A stretch of 64,000 bases of DNA from Staphylococcus sp. MI 10-1553. Lineage in GTDB: Bacteria > Bacillota > Bacilli > Staphylococcales > Staphylococcaceae. The translations under genes and the position numbers were made by a program. The notes under the pieces are model-generated. The model was given only the letters and a program-made list of their open reading frames with translations. It made no database searches and was not told the origin of the DNA. The DNA lies in contig NZ_CP048279.1 of assembly GCF_010365305.1 (NCBI RefSeq), forward strand, positions 1,054,001 to 1,118,000. Direction: 5' to 3'. This document shows, piece by piece, positions 21,475-31,437 of the stretch (its first letter is position 1; each line of letters opens with the position of its first letter).

Positions 21475-24400
21475 ATGGTTTATTTAAAGTCAATTGATGC
21501 ATATGGATTTAAATCATTTGCGGAAGCCACTCAAATTCAATTTGACAAAGGTGTCACAGCCATCGTTGGTCCGAATGGTAGTGGGAAGAGTAATATTACT
21601 GACGCAATTAAATGGGTGCTCGGTGAACAATCTGCGCGTTCATTGCGTGGCAGTAAAATGGAAGACATTATCTTTTCTGGTGCACAACATCGCAGTGCCC
21701 AAAACTTTGCTGAAGTGCAGTTGAAACTCGATAATAGTCGAGGCTTGTTGAATTTTGATGCGACAGAAGTCATTGTGACGAGACGACTTTATCGTAATGG
21801 TGACAGTGAGTTTTATGTCAATAATGAGCGCCGGCGTTTGAAAGATATACACGAGCTCTTTTTAGATTCAGGTCTTGGTAAAGAAGCGTTCAGTATTATT
21901 TCACAAGGACGCGTCGATGAAGTGCTTAACGCGAAACCGACTGATCGCCGTCAAATTATTGAAGAGTCTGCAGGGGTATTGAAGTATAAAAAACGTAAAG
22001 AAGCGTCGTTAGAAAAGCTGTCACATACTGAAGACAATTTAACGCGTGTGGAAGACATTTTGTACGATTTAGAAGGTCGCGTGGAACCGTTAAAAGAAGA
22101 AGCGGCGATTGCGAAAGAGTATTTGCAGTTGAGTGACATTTTAAAAGAAAGTGATATTCGTGTAACGGTGCATGACATCGCGTCGTATCAAACGCAAATT
22201 GAGGATCATGACACGTCATTGAATGAATTAAAGAGTCAGCAAGTCGATACGCATCATAAAAAGTCTCAAATTGCACATACGATGCAAAAGGCAAAAGGTG
22301 AACGTTTTGAAGTCGATCAGCAATTAGAAAAAGTCAACCAGCAACTGATTGAAACGACAGAACAAGTTGAGAAGTTGACAGGGCAATATCAATTAATTGA
22401 AGAACGTCAAAAGAACCAATCGCAATCTAATGCACGTATTGAAGAGGAACAGGCGTCTATTGCACAACATCAGCAACAATTAGATCAAGATGTGGCAGAA
22501 ACTGAAAAAACGCTGAGTCAATTAAAAGAGAAGCGTCAACAATTAAATCAACACATTCAAACGCTCGAAGGACAATTGTATCAGTCTGACGAAACGATGG
22601 AAGAAGATGTTGAAACGTTAAAAGATACGTATTATCAATTAATGACTGAACAAGCGGATATTAACAATGACATTCGATTTTTGACGAAAACGATTGAAGA
22701 ACATAAAGCGAAACAATCTCGTATCGATTCTAGATTGACTGAGGCTTATGCGCAGTTAAAAGATGCCCAACAACATATGCATGACATCGAGCAACGTCAA
22801 CAACAAAAAAAGCGTCAAATGACGAAAGTCGAAAATGATTGTAAACAAATTAAAGCGTCATTATCAAAAGTGAAGTCTGAACAAACAGAGGCAGAATCAC
22901 AACTGTATCAAGCGTACCGTTACAATGATAAGTTGAAGGCACGTATTGAAACGATGAAAATGCGTGAAGACGGTTTGAGTAGCTTCTATCAAGGTGTTAA
23001 AGCTGTCTTAAAAGCTAAAGATCAACAATTACAAGGCATTCACGGCGCAGTAGCCCAACAAATTGATGTCCCTTCAAAATATACGACAGCGATAGAAACG
23101 GCTTTAGGTGCGAGTATGCAACATGTCATCGTATCTGACGAAGCTGCAGCCCGCCAAGCGATTCAATTTTTGAAAACGAAAAAATTAGGACGCGCCACAT
23201 TTTTACCACTGAACGTTATTAAAGGAAAAACATTAGATACACGCGTCGTTCAAACAGCTCAACAAATGGCGGGATTTGTTACTGTCGCAAGTGAAGCGGT
23301 ACAAGTTGATGCGACATACAAAGCGATTATCGACAATTTATTAGGACGTACATTAATTGTAGACGGTTTGAAAAATGCGAATGAAATGGCCCGTGCGATT
23401 CAATACCAAACGCGCATCGTTACATTAGAAGGTGATGTCGTTAATCCAGGAGGTTCAATGACTGGGGGCGGTACACAACAACGTCAAAGTTTACTCGGAC
23501 AAAAAGATGAACTGCAACAGTTACAAGCTCAGTTAGAGACGTATCTTGAAAAGACGAAGCAATTGGAAGTGTTTTGTCAAAATCAAAAGTCACAACAAGA
23601 TACGTTGAGTGAACAATATGTTACAGCACAACAAGACTTCAATACGTATAAACAAGAACTTCACGATTTGTCATTAGAACATGATCGCTATCGTGAAATC
23701 GAACAACGCTTAAAAAATGAACATGAAGAGTTTGAGTTCGAAAAAAATGATGGGTATCAAAGTGATAAAAGTGAAGCGACATTAAAAGATAAACAAGCGC
23801 GCCAAGCTGAAATCGCTGAACAACTCGAACAAATGGACAAACAAATTAAAGCGATGACAGAACAACGAAAAGTGTCTCAAGCACAAGCATCACAATTACA
23901 ACAACAACTCCATCAATACAAGTCTGATTTTGCGGTTGTCGTTGAACGTATTAAGACACAACAACAACAATTCAAACGTTTGGAAAAAGAACAACAACAA
24001 ATCGATGCCCAACAACAAAAACTAACAGATCAATTGGCACTGATTAATTCAGATGAAGTGAATGATCGTTCGACACTTGAAAAGATTCAAGCACAAATTA
24101 CAGAATATCAAGACGCCAAAATTCGTCATCTCGAAGAACAGCAACAATTACGACAACAGCGTCAAGATATTGAAGATTTGATTGAATCGAATGAACAAGC
24201 GTTAGAGTCCATTCATCAAAAATTGTTGGAAATTGAAAACCAGTATCAAAATATCAAGTCTGCACAATCAAGATTAGATGTACTCATTGATCAAGCGTTG
24301 AAACATTTGAATGAAAAATATCATATGACATTCGAACATGCGAAATCGTCTTATCCGTTAGCAGATGCGAACATTGATGCATTACGTCAAAAAGTGAAGC

Positions 24401-25041
24401 TCACACAAATGTCGATTGATGAATTAGGACATGTGAATTTGAATGCGATTGAGCAATATGAAGAAGTGTCTGCACGTTATACATTCTTATCTGAGCAGCG
24501 CAATGATTTAAGAGAAGCAAAAGCAACGTTAGAACAAATCATTCAAGAAATGGACGCAGAAGTGGCGGAACGTTTCAGTACGACATTCCATGCGATTCAA
24601 GACCATTTTGCGAGTGTGTTCAAAAACTTGTTCGGTGGCGGTCAAGCGGAACTCATATTGACGGAAAAAGACTACTTAACAGCAGGCGTCGATATTAAAG
24701 TACAGCCACCAGGAAAAAAATTACAACATTTGTCGCTATTAAGTGGGGGTGAACGTGCATTAAGTGCCATTGCGTTACTATTTGCGATATTGAAGGTGAG
24801 ATCTGCACCATTTGTCATATTGGATGAAGTAGAAGCGGCATTGGACGAAGCAAATGTCATTCGATATGCGACATACTTAAAAACATTGTCTAAAGATACA
24901 CAATTTATTGTCATTACCCACCGAAAAGGTACGATGGAAATGTGTGATTGTCTTTATGGCGTGACAATGCAAGAAATGGGCGTGTCGCGTCTCGTAAGCG
25001 TAAATTTAAATACAATAGATGAAGTATTGAAGGAGGAATAA
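21475..25041 (+). CDS. smc: chromosome segregation ATPase SMC
   Basis: 1188 residues, the usual length. Walker A GPNGSGKSN (about 32-40), two long Gln/Glu-rich coiled coils (about 165-500 and 670-1010), a hinge between them (about 520-640, ending near GGSMTGGG), signature motif LSGGERAL and Walker B VILDEVEAALDEAN in the C-terminal head. It compacts the chromosome with ScpAB. The second coil is unusually rich in QQQ stretches. Confidence 0.97.
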   Translation: MVYLKSIDAYGFKSFAEATQIQFDKGVTAIVGPNGSGKSNITDAIKWVLGEQSARSLRGSKMEDIIFSGAQHRSAQNFAEVQLKLDNSRGLLNFDATEVIVTRRLYRNGDSEFYVNNERRRLKDIHELFLDSGLGKEAFSIISQGRVDEVLNAKPTDRRQIIEESAGVLKYKKRKEASLEKLSHTEDNLTRVEDILYDLEGRVEPLKEEAAIAKEYLQLSDILKESDIRVTVHDIASYQTQIEDHDTSLNELKSQQVDTHHKKSQIAHTMQKAKGERFEVDQQLEKVNQQLIETTEQVEKLTGQYQLIEERQKNQSQSNARIEEEQASIAQHQQQLDQDVAETEKTLSQLKEKRQQLNQHIQTLEGQLYQSDETMEEDVETLKDTYYQLMTEQADINNDIRFLTKTIEEHKAKQSRIDSRLTEAYAQLKDAQQHMHDIEQRQQQKKRQMTKVENDCKQIKASLSKVKSEQTEAESQLYQAYRYNDKLKARIETMKMREDGLSSFYQGVKAVLKAKDQQLQGIHGAVAQQIDVPSKYTTAIETALGASMQHVIVSDEAAARQAIQFLKTKKLGRATFLPLNVIKGKTLDTRVVQTAQQMAGFVTVASEAVQVDATYKAIIDNLLGRTLIVDGLKNANEMARAIQYQTRIVTLEGDVVNPGGSMTGGGTQQRQSLLGQKDELQQLQAQLETYLEKTKQLEVFCQNQKSQQDTLSEQYVTAQQDFNTYKQELHDLSLEHDRYREIEQRLKNEHEEFEFEKNDGYQSDKSEATLKDKQARQAEIAEQLEQMDKQIKAMTEQRKVSQAQASQLQQQLHQYKSDFAVVVERIKTQQQQFKRLEKEQQQIDAQQQKLTDQLALINSDEVNDRSTLEKIQAQITEYQDAKIRHLEEQQQLRQQRQDIEDLIESNEQALESIHQKLLEIENQYQNIKSAQSRLDVLIDQALKHLNEKYHMTFEHAKSSYPLADANIDALRQKVKLTQMSIDELGHVNLNAIEQYEEVSARYTFLSEQRNDLREAKATLEQIIQEMDAEVAERFSTTFHAIQDHFASVFKNLFGGGQAELILTEKDYLTAGVDIKVQPPGKKLQHLSLLSGGERALSAIALLFAILKVRSAPFVILDEVEAALDEANVIRYATYLKTLSKDTQFIVITHRKGTMEMCDCLYGVTMQEMGVSRLVSVNLNTIDEVLKEE

Positions 25042-25048
25042 GCGTAAA

Positions 25049-26248
25049 ATGAGCTTTTTTAAACGATTAAAGGATAAATTTGCGAAACCTGATAAAGAAC
25101 AACAACTAGAACAAGATTTACAACAAGATGCCGTTGAACACCAGGAGCCTGAACTAGCACAACAAGCAGCGCCGGGCGAAACAGTGCATCAAGACAATGA
25201 TCTCACATCTGTAGAAGATGAATTTGATGACGGCTTAATGTCGATTGAAGAATTTGAAGAGCTCGAATCACAAAAAATCGGTGCGAAATTCCGTGAAGGT
25301 CTTGAAAAATCTCGCGAAAACTTTCAAAATCAACTAAACAATTTATTAGCCCATTACCGTAAAGTGGATGAAGATTTCTTTGAAGCATTAGAGGAAATGT
25401 TAATTCAAGCTGACGTCGGTTTCAACACAGTGATGGAACTTGTGGATGAATTACGTATGGAAGCGAAACGCCGTAATATTACTGAAACAGAAGATTTACG
25501 TGAAGCGATTGTTGAAAAAATTGTAGAAATATATCAACAAGACGATGAAAAATCAGAAGAGATGAATATTGAAGATGGCCGCTTGAATGTCATTTTAATG
25601 GTCGGCGTTAACGGTGTAGGTAAAACGACGACAATCGGTAAACTCGCGTACCGTTATCAAGCACAAGGTAAAAAAGTGATGTTAGCTGCAGGAGATACAT
25701 TCCGTGCAGGTGCAATCGAACAACTTGAAGTTTGGGGACAACGTGTAGGTGTCGATGTCATTCGCCAAGGTGAAGGATCTGACCCAGCTGCTGTCATGTA
25801 TGATGCGATTAACGCTGCGAAAAATAAAGGCGTTGACATTTTAATTTGTGATACAGCGGGTCGTTTACAAAACAAGCAAAACTTAATGAATGAACTTGAA
25901 AAAGTGAAACGTGTCATTAGCCGTTCAGTTCCAGATGCACCTCACGAAGTGTTACTCGCACTCGACGCAACAACAGGACAAAATGCATTGGCACAAGCGA
26001 AAGCATTTAAAGAAGTGACAGACGTGACAGGTATCGTCTTAACGAAACTTGATGGAACAGCTAAAGGTGGTATCGTCCTTGCCATCCGAAACGAATTGCA
26101 CATTCCAGTGAAATATGTTGGCTTAGGTGAAAAACTGGATGATTTACAACCGTTCAACGCAGAAAGTTATGTTTACGGCTTATTTGCAGATATGATTGAA
26201 CAAAATGTACCAGAAGCAGAGGAAAATCAACCGGAAAACGAGGGATAG
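25049..26248 (+). CDS. ftsY: signal recognition particle receptor FtsY
   Basis: 399 residues. An acidic, low-complexity A domain (about 1-90) precedes the NG GTPase: G1 GVNGVGKTTTIGKLA (about 190-204), DTFRAGA, DTAGR, TKLDGTAKGG, and GLGEKLDDLQPF near the end. It docks SRP-ribosome complexes at the membrane. Part of smc-ftsY-ylxM-ffh. Confidence 0.96.
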   Translation: MSFFKRLKDKFAKPDKEQQLEQDLQQDAVEHQEPELAQQAAPGETVHQDNDLTSVEDEFDDGLMSIEEFEELESQKIGAKFREGLEKSRENFQNQLNNLLAHYRKVDEDFFEALEEMLIQADVGFNTVMELVDELRMEAKRRNITETEDLREAIVEKIVEIYQQDDEKSEEMNIEDGRLNVILMVGVNGVGKTTTIGKLAYRYQAQGKKVMLAAGDTFRAGAIEQLEVWGQRVGVDVIRQGEGSDPAAVMYDAINAAKNKGVDILICDTAGRLQNKQNLMNELEKVKRVISRSVPDAPHEVLLALDATTGQNALAQAKAFKEVTDVTGIVLTKLDGTAKGGIVLAIRNELHIPVKYVGLGEKLDDLQPFNAESYVYGLFADMIEQNVPEAEENQPENEG

Positions 26249-26251
26249 CCC

Positions 26252-26587
26252 ATGCACCATGACGATGATTTAATTAAAACGGTCCGAATGAATTATCTCT
26301 TTGACTTTTATCAGTCATTACTCACCGAAAAACAGCGCAACTATTTACGACTCTTTTACTTAGAAGACTATGCGCTTAGTGAAATTGCAGAGACATTTGA
26401 AGTGAGTCGTCAAGCAGTGTATGATAACATAAGAAGAACTGGCGATTTAGTGGAAGATTACGAACAAAAATTAGGGCTCTATCGCCGTTTTACCCGTAGA
26501 CAAGAGATTTTTCAACAAATACGAGACCATATTCATGAACCAGAACACATTCAACAATATATCCAAGAACTTGAAGAACTAGAATAA
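26252..26587 (+). CDS. ylxM: YlxM-family helix-turn-helix protein
   Basis: 111 residues. The sigma-70 region-4-like helix-turn-helix reads [21 protein letters not shown] (first 20: [20 protein letters not shown]). YlxM always sits next to ffh and is thought to modulate SRP; its molecular role is not settled. Four bases after ftsY. Confidence 0.92.
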   Translation: MHHDDDLIKTVRMNYLFDFYQSLLTEKQRNYLRLFYLEDYALSEIAETFEVSRQAVYDNIRRTGDLVEDYEQKLGLYRRFTRRQEIFQQIRDHIHEPEHIQQYIQELEELE

Positions 26588-26600
26588 GGAGGGTCACTTT

Positions 26601-27968
26601 ATGGCTTTTGAAGGATTATCCGATCGACTGCAGGCAACGATGCAGAAAATAAAAGGTAAAGGTAAAGTGACTGAAGCTGATATCAAAGCAATGATGCGTG
26701 AAGTACGTCTTGCTTTACTCGAAGCGGACGTTAACTTTAAAGTCGTTAAAAACTTTGTCAAAACAGTTTCAGAACGTGCATTAGGTTCTGATGTGATGAA
26801 GTCATTGACACCTGGACAACAAGTCATCAAAATCGTACAAGAAGAACTGACAACATTAATGGGTGGGGACAACACGTCGATTACAATGTCTAAAAAACCA
26901 CCAACTGTTGTCATGATGGTCGGCTTACAAGGTGCCGGTAAAACGACAACAGCAGGGAAACTTGCCTTATTAATGCGCAAAAAGTATAACAAAAAGCCGT
27001 TACTTGTAGCCGGCGACATTTACCGTCCAGCAGCGATTAACCAATTGCAAACGGTAGGGAAACAAATCGACATTCCTGTATATAGCGAAGGCGATCAAGT
27101 CCCACCTCAACAAATCGTCCAAAATGCGTTACAACATGCAAAAGATGAACATTTAGATTTCGTGATTATTGATACAGCCGGTCGTTTACACATTGACGAA
27201 GCATTGATGAACGAATTACAAGAAGTAAAAGAAATTTCTAAACCTAATGAAATCATGCTCGTTGTCGATGCGATGACAGGTCAAGATGCGGTTAACGTCG
27301 CAGAATCATTTGACCAACAGCTCGATGTAACTGGGGTGACATTGACGAAATTAGATGGGGATACACGTGGGGGTGCTGCACTTTCTATCCGCGCAGTCAC
27401 AGACAAACCTATTAAATTTATCGGGATGAGCGAGAAGCTAGATGGACTAGAGTTATTCCATCCTGAACGTATGGCGTCACGTATTTTAGGCATGGGCGAT
27501 GTGTTAAGCCTGATTGAAAAAGCACAACAAGATGTCGATGAAGAAAAAGCAAGAGATTTAGAGAAAAAAATGCGTACGTCTTCATTTACATTAGAAGATT
27601 TTTTAGAACAACTCGATCAAGTGAAAAATCTTGGACCACTGGATGACATTATGAAAATGATTCCAGGTATGAACAAGATGAAAGGGCTCGACAAACTGAA
27701 TATGAGCGATAAACAAATCGATCATATTAAGGCAATCATTCAGTCCATGACACCTGAAGAACGTGAAAACCCAGATAAATTGAATGTTTCAAGAAAGCGT
27801 CGTATTGCCGCAGGTTCAGGGCGTACATTGCAAGAAGTGAACCGTTTATTGAAGCAGTTTAATGACATGAAGAAAATGATGAAGCAGTTTACAGGCGGCG
27901 GTAAAGGTAAAAAAGGGAAGCAAGCGCAATTGCAAAATATGTTAAAAGGTATGAATTTGCCATTTTAA
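26601..27968 (+). CDS. ffh: signal recognition particle protein Ffh
   Basis: 455 residues. NG GTPase with G1 GLQGAGKTTTAGKLA (about 105-119), DIYRPAA, DTAGR, TKLDGDTRGG, followed by a methionine-rich M domain (about 300-455: MKMIPGMNKMKG, MKKMMKQF) that binds 4.5S RNA and signal peptides. An AGGAGG site. In most staphylococci rpsP-rimM-trmD-rplS follow; here they do not. Confidence 0.97.
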   Translation: MAFEGLSDRLQATMQKIKGKGKVTEADIKAMMREVRLALLEADVNFKVVKNFVKTVSERALGSDVMKSLTPGQQVIKIVQEELTTLMGGDNTSITMSKKPPTVVMMVGLQGAGKTTTAGKLALLMRKKYNKKPLLVAGDIYRPAAINQLQTVGKQIDIPVYSEGDQVPPQQIVQNALQHAKDEHLDFVIIDTAGRLHIDEALMNELQEVKEISKPNEIMLVVDAMTGQDAVNVAESFDQQLDVTGVTLTKLDGDTRGGAALSIRAVTDKPIKFIGMSEKLDGLELFHPERMASRILGMGDVLSLIEKAQQDVDEEKARDLEKKMRTSSFTLEDFLEQLDQVKNLGPLDDIMKMIPGMNKMKGLDKLNMSDKQIDHIKAIIQSMTPEERENPDKLNVSRKRRIAAGSGRTLQEVNRLLKQFNDMKKMMKQFTGGGKGKKGKQAQLQNMLKGMNLPF

Positions 27969-27975
27969 TTTTTGA

Positions 27976-28013
27976 GAACACTGGGATGTGTGGAGCATCT
28001 CGGTGTTTTTTTG
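27976..28013 (+). terminator. terminator after ffh
   Basis: ACACTGGGATG pairs with CATCTCGGTGT around a 7-base loop, with a T-run. Confidence 0.85.
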
Positions 28014-28069
28014 CGGTTTTTTTGGGTTTTTGACATTTCAGTTGCATTGATTTTAGTGGGGAGATTTCA

Positions 28070-28120
28070 GATTGTGAACTTTAAGGATCACGTTCTTAGG
28101 GGCTTTGCTACAGCCCAGTT
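28070..28120 (+). repeat. fragment of the dispersed hairpin repeat
   Basis: ATTGTGAACTTTAAGGATCACGTTCTTAGGGGCT-like start of the repeat family only, diverged, then lost. It marks where the conserved order breaks after ffh. Confidence 0.4.
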
Positions 28121-28264
28121 TTTTGTGTAATAATATATAATTAAGTTCAAAGTATACAAACAACCATTTTATGTTGGGCAAGTAAATTTTTAGTGTTAAA
28201 AAGTATTTTCATGCATTTGGAATGTGTGTATAATTAATTAACTAAGCAATATGGGGGATGAAAA

Positions 28265-29368
28265 ATGGATCAAGAATATATCAATGAAATGATTGAGTCA
28301 TTTAAAACAAGAGATGTTTCATCTATAATTAAGCAGATGAAAGCGACAAAAAGAGAAGGTAAATCTCTTTATGAATTAGTTGAAGAAAATGAAGGCCCTA
28401 TTGGAAAGAAGGATAGAATACTTAAGGGTCTTGAAATGTTCAAAGAAGAACTGACTGCAATAATCTTTGAATACGATTATTTAAAGCCTTATAAATATTG
28501 CGCGTTATTCAATAGTATTGACGGTGAATATGAACAGGGCATTGAAAACCTAAGACAAAAAGTATCTGATAAAGAAGAAATTAGCAATATTAATGATGAT
28601 TTAGCTAATCCCAAACTATATGAGCATGATGAATTTTCGATTTTAAAATTTAATTATTATTGCAAAGGTGCTACCCTCATCGATGGAAAAGCAAAAGAAA
28701 TTACTAGTATTCTTCCTATGGTGGTTGTCATACATAAGGAATCTAAAATAATAGAATTTAGAGTAGCAAGAATCAACTCTAATCTAAAAAATAATGATCC
28801 TAACTTTTATGAAAAAAGAATCGATGAATTGATTGATTGGATTAACGATAATACAATTTTTAATATTAAAGAAATAAACGTTAAAGAAATCAACACATTA
28901 GCTAAACAAACCAATAGTATTGAAAATGGATTGATTAAATATAAAGATGGGAGTCATATAAAAGTATATGGTCAAAAAATGGAATTAAAAAGAGGTTCAA
29001 GTGCTACATTAGAGGCTGGGATTTCAGAGGATATTGTACTTCCAATATTGGGTGATTTAAAGCTATTAATTAAAGATAATGAAGATATTTTTGATCATAC
29101 TCATAAATTTTACGATATTCTTATGGAGTTCATTGAGAATACAGAGGAAGAATCAACGTATCCATGGGTGCAATTAATCTGGTTGAATGAAGTTAAAGCT
29201 AAACAATTTACAGTAAAATTTCGATTTGACGTTTTGACTGAAAGAGGATATTCTATTATTGAATTTCATAAAAATACTGCTGAAAATAAGGAGATGATGA
29301 AAGTTGCAAAGTTTATTGACGATAAATGTAGAGAAAAACAAGAACTTTCAGAATCTGGATCAGCATAA
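28265..29368 (+). CDS. unrecognised 367-residue protein, first gene of a three-gene putative defence operon
   Basis: I do not recognise the family. GGGGGAT precedes the ATG. The protein is soluble, Lys/Glu/Asn-rich and without membrane segments. An N-terminal helical part (1-110) is followed by a mixed alpha/beta region (about 120-230, with ILPMVVVIHKES and IIEFRVARI strands) and a C-terminal domain (about 235-355, with EDIVLPILGDLKLLIKDNED and RFDVLTERGYSIIEF). It overlaps the next gene by 65 bases. Much more AT-rich than the core genes, suggesting transfer. Position beside a nuclease and a type I restriction system suggests a sensor or effector-control role, which is inference only. Confidence 0.6.
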   Translation: MDQEYINEMIESFKTRDVSSIIKQMKATKREGKSLYELVEENEGPIGKKDRILKGLEMFKEELTAIIFEYDYLKPYKYCALFNSIDGEYEQGIENLRQKVSDKEEISNINDDLANPKLYEHDEFSILKFNYYCKGATLIDGKAKEITSILPMVVVIHKESKIIEFRVARINSNLKNNDPNFYEKRIDELIDWINDNTIFNIKEINVKEINTLAKQTNSIENGLIKYKDGSHIKVYGQKMELKRGSSATLEAGISEDIVLPILGDLKLLIKDNEDIFDHTHKFYDILMEFIENTEEESTYPWVQLIWLNEVKAKQFTVKFRFDVLTERGYSIIEFHKNTAENKEMMKVAKFIDDKCREKQELSESGSA

Positions 29369-29663
29369 AAAAAACAAATTTTTAAAAAAGATTACTAGAT
29401 ATAAAAAGAATGACTTTATACAATATTCGAATTTTTATGAAATTGATTTATCTACAACTGAGTTTTATACTATAATGCTAGATCTAGAAGAGAATCATTT
29501 AGTTGAAAAGATATTTGAAATATATTCCCCATATTCTCATCATAGCACCGGGTATACTCTTGATGAAATTAATATAAAGGATGAAATATACTGCGAAGAA
29601 ACAGATGAAGCATTTACAATTAATCCTGATAATATCAAAGTTAAGTTTAAGGTGATAGTATGA
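29304..29663 (+). CDS. unrecognised 119-residue protein, second gene of the operon
   Basis: TTG start at 29304 with AGGAG about 10 bases upstream, inside the end of the previous gene; other starts would cut into the folded part. Short helices are followed by a beta-rich tail. The middle (IDLSTTEFYTIMLDLEENHL) has the look of a winged-helix recognition segment, but I cannot assign a family. It overlaps the next gene by 4 bases (ATGA). A small middle component between a large protein and a nuclease is common in multi-gene defence systems; this is inference. Confidence 0.5.
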   Translation: MQSLLTINVEKNKNFQNLDQHKKNKFLKKITRYKKNDFIQYSNFYEIDLSTTEFYTIMLDLEENHLVEKIFEIYSPYSHHSTGYTLDEINIKDEIYCEETDEAFTINPDNIKVKFKVIV

Positions 29664-30304
29664 TTAAAGAAGGGGAAAGTCTAAGTGATTACTTGAAAGC
29701 GTTACCTAAAGATTTTATTCGTAAAGAGAAAAATTTAAAAGAAGAAGAGTTAAAAACACTTAGTGAATTGCTAAATGTAATTGAAACTACAACTGATAAA
29801 TCTGGAAAAGCATTAGAAAAATTTGTGTCGCAACTTTTCGAGTATTTGAATTTACACTATATATATCTTAATAAAAGGACTAGTACCAATGAAATAGATT
29901 TATTTTTAAAAACTAATGATGTTTCAAGAACTTATTACAATAATACATTGCCAATATTATCAGAAGATTTTATTGTAGAATGTAAACAGTATCACCAAAA
30001 GGTTAAAGTAACTTGGGTTAATAAATTTTATTCTTTGTTAAGGTTTGGGAACTATAAATTAGGTATTATTTTTAGTGTAGAACCACTTACAGGCAAAAAT
30101 GACTGGGATAGTTCTAAAGGTGTATGTAGCAAAGTGGCTCTAAAAGATAATATTTATATTATAAACTTACATTTGGAAGACATGAAAAATATTGTAGATG
30201 GGTATAATGTTATCGATATTATTGATGAAAAATATACTAAGCTAAAAGACAATATAGCTATTGATTTAATACCACATCCTCACCAAAAATATTTAAATCC
30301 GTAG
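29660..30304 (+). CDS. PD-(D/E)XK nuclease (Mrr-like), third gene of the operon
   Basis: 214 residues. The restriction-endonuclease fold pattern is readable: an early helix with E53 (GKALEKFVSQLFEYL), D80 in STNEIDLFL, and E107-x-K109 in FIVECKQYHQKV, in the order and spacing of Mrr-type PD-(D/E)XK enzymes. An N-terminal 45-residue helical stretch could be for partner contact. No methylase is paired with it in the operon, so it is more likely a modification- or invasion-dependent nuclease or an abortive effector than a classical restriction enzyme. Start overlaps the previous gene's stop. A terminator follows. Confidence 0.65.
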   Translation: MIKEGESLSDYLKALPKDFIRKEKNLKEEELKTLSELLNVIETTTDKSGKALEKFVSQLFEYLNLHYIYLNKRTSTNEIDLFLKTNDVSRTYYNNTLPILSEDFIVECKQYHQKVKVTWVNKFYSLLRFGNYKLGIIFSVEPLTGKNDWDSSKGVCSKVALKDNIYIINLHLEDMKNIVDGYNVIDIIDEKYTKLKDNIAIDLIPHPHQKYLNP

Positions 30305-30357
30305 AAATAGAAAGTCGACAAAAATATGATTTAACTAAGTTGACTTTTGGATATAAT

Positions 30358-30389
30358 CACCACACCTCTAATGAGTGTGGTGTTTTTTT
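30358..30389 (+). terminator. terminator after the three-gene operon
   Basis: CACCACAC / GTGTGGTG stem with seven Ts. The group II intron remnant begins two bases later. Confidence 0.88.
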
Positions 30390-30390
30390 G

Positions 30391-30615
30391 GTGCGCCCAG
30401 CATGGATAACATCTTGACGGTGAAAGTTCGTTACAGGCTTGGTAGTAGGAACTGTTATCGAAAGAAAAGGGTGTCCACTGCGAAGAGGAATCTGAAGGAA
30501 GTCGGACGCAAACACTCACACTGACGAATAGAAACATCATACTAGGTCTATGTAGTATGGATGCATCTGCCAAACAAGATGAAGTCCTATACTACTCGAA
30601 TTCTATATGGTAAAT
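30391..30615 (+). mobile_element. 5' remnant of a group II intron
   Basis: Starts with GTGCGCCCAGCATGG, the canonical group II intron 5' end, followed by family-typical domain I pieces: GGTGAAAGTTCGTTACAGG, AAGGGTGTCCA, GGAATCTGAAGGAAGTCGG and CAAACAAGATGAAGTCC. No reverse transcriptase frame and no clear domain V are present downstream, so the element is truncated. Its place directly behind a terminator hairpin is the known target preference of bacterial class C introns; the class itself is inferred. Confidence 0.75.
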
Positions 30616-31116
30616 GATGCGGAGTATTTAACAAAGCTCGACGAAGAGGATGCGACCTTCTTGACGAACTAATAGCTCTTTCTAAGGGTATGACTCACGG
30701 ACGCGGCAGAGGAATAATAGGATATAGATAAAGCTATAATGAAAAATTTACTACGGCAGTAAATAATTCGAAGGACACAAGGGAAAAGATTGAATCAACT
30801 AAGCATTTCACATAGCCAAGTATTAGCAACAATATATAGAATGTAAAATTTCTTCCCTCAAAAAATTTGATATTAAATAGTGTTGAGCGAAAAGACTCAC
30901 GCTGCGTACTTTTGAGAATGATGAAAGAGTCAAGTTAATCGATAAACATACGATTAAGAATAAAATAGTTAGAGCTAATTTGAAGGTACTCACGCACGCA
31001 GTTAATGATACATACAATAGCATTATTAATAAAAAGAAGGGTCAGAAATAACCAATAAAAAATTGAAGAACATACAGAACTCATAACTGACTATTTGCTA
31101 ATTGAGTGTAAGGGAG

Positions 31117-31212
31117 GTGAACGTTCCAATATACGAAATAATAAAAGCACTAACTAGTAGAGATGTACAAGTTGCGATTGTACTTATTCTACCATTAGTG
31201 CTAAGACATTAA
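31117..31212 (+). CDS. possible small toxin-like peptide
   Basis: 31 residues from GTG 31117, with PIYEIIKAL at the N-terminus and a hydrophobic VQVAIVLILPLVL segment before a short basic end. Layout resembles the short membrane peptides annotated as putative holin-like or type I toxins in staphylococci, whose N-terminus is also P-x-Y-E/D. The ribosome site (AGGGAGG) is very close to the GTG, so the exact start is uncertain. It may be dead. Confidence 0.3.
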   Translation: MNVPIYEIIKALTSRDVQVAIVLILPLVLRH

Positions 31213-31317
31213 ATATATTGATTAATGATTTCGAGAGTCATTCGTGGCTCCCTCCGCTTATACTCACATTATATCTCGAAATAGGGAGGATTCCAAATGG
31301 GTTGAGTCAAGTGAGTC

Positions 31318-31437
31318 ATGATAGTGTTCATTTTTCTAATCGCGCAAATCATTAAGTTAGCGAGAATCTTGCATATGCGAAAATTAGGCTATCGATATGA
31401 AGGTGAGAATATTGTCAGAATACAAAAAGACGATTGA
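31318..31437 (+). CDS. possible small membrane peptide
   Basis: 39 residues: MIVFIFLIAQIIKLARIL is hydrophobic and the remainder is charged (RKLGYRYEGENIV). The ribosome site is weak. No family recognised. Found in a decayed region, so function is doubtful. Confidence 0.25.
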   Translation: MIVFIFLIAQIIKLARILHMRKLGYRYEGENIVRIQKDD

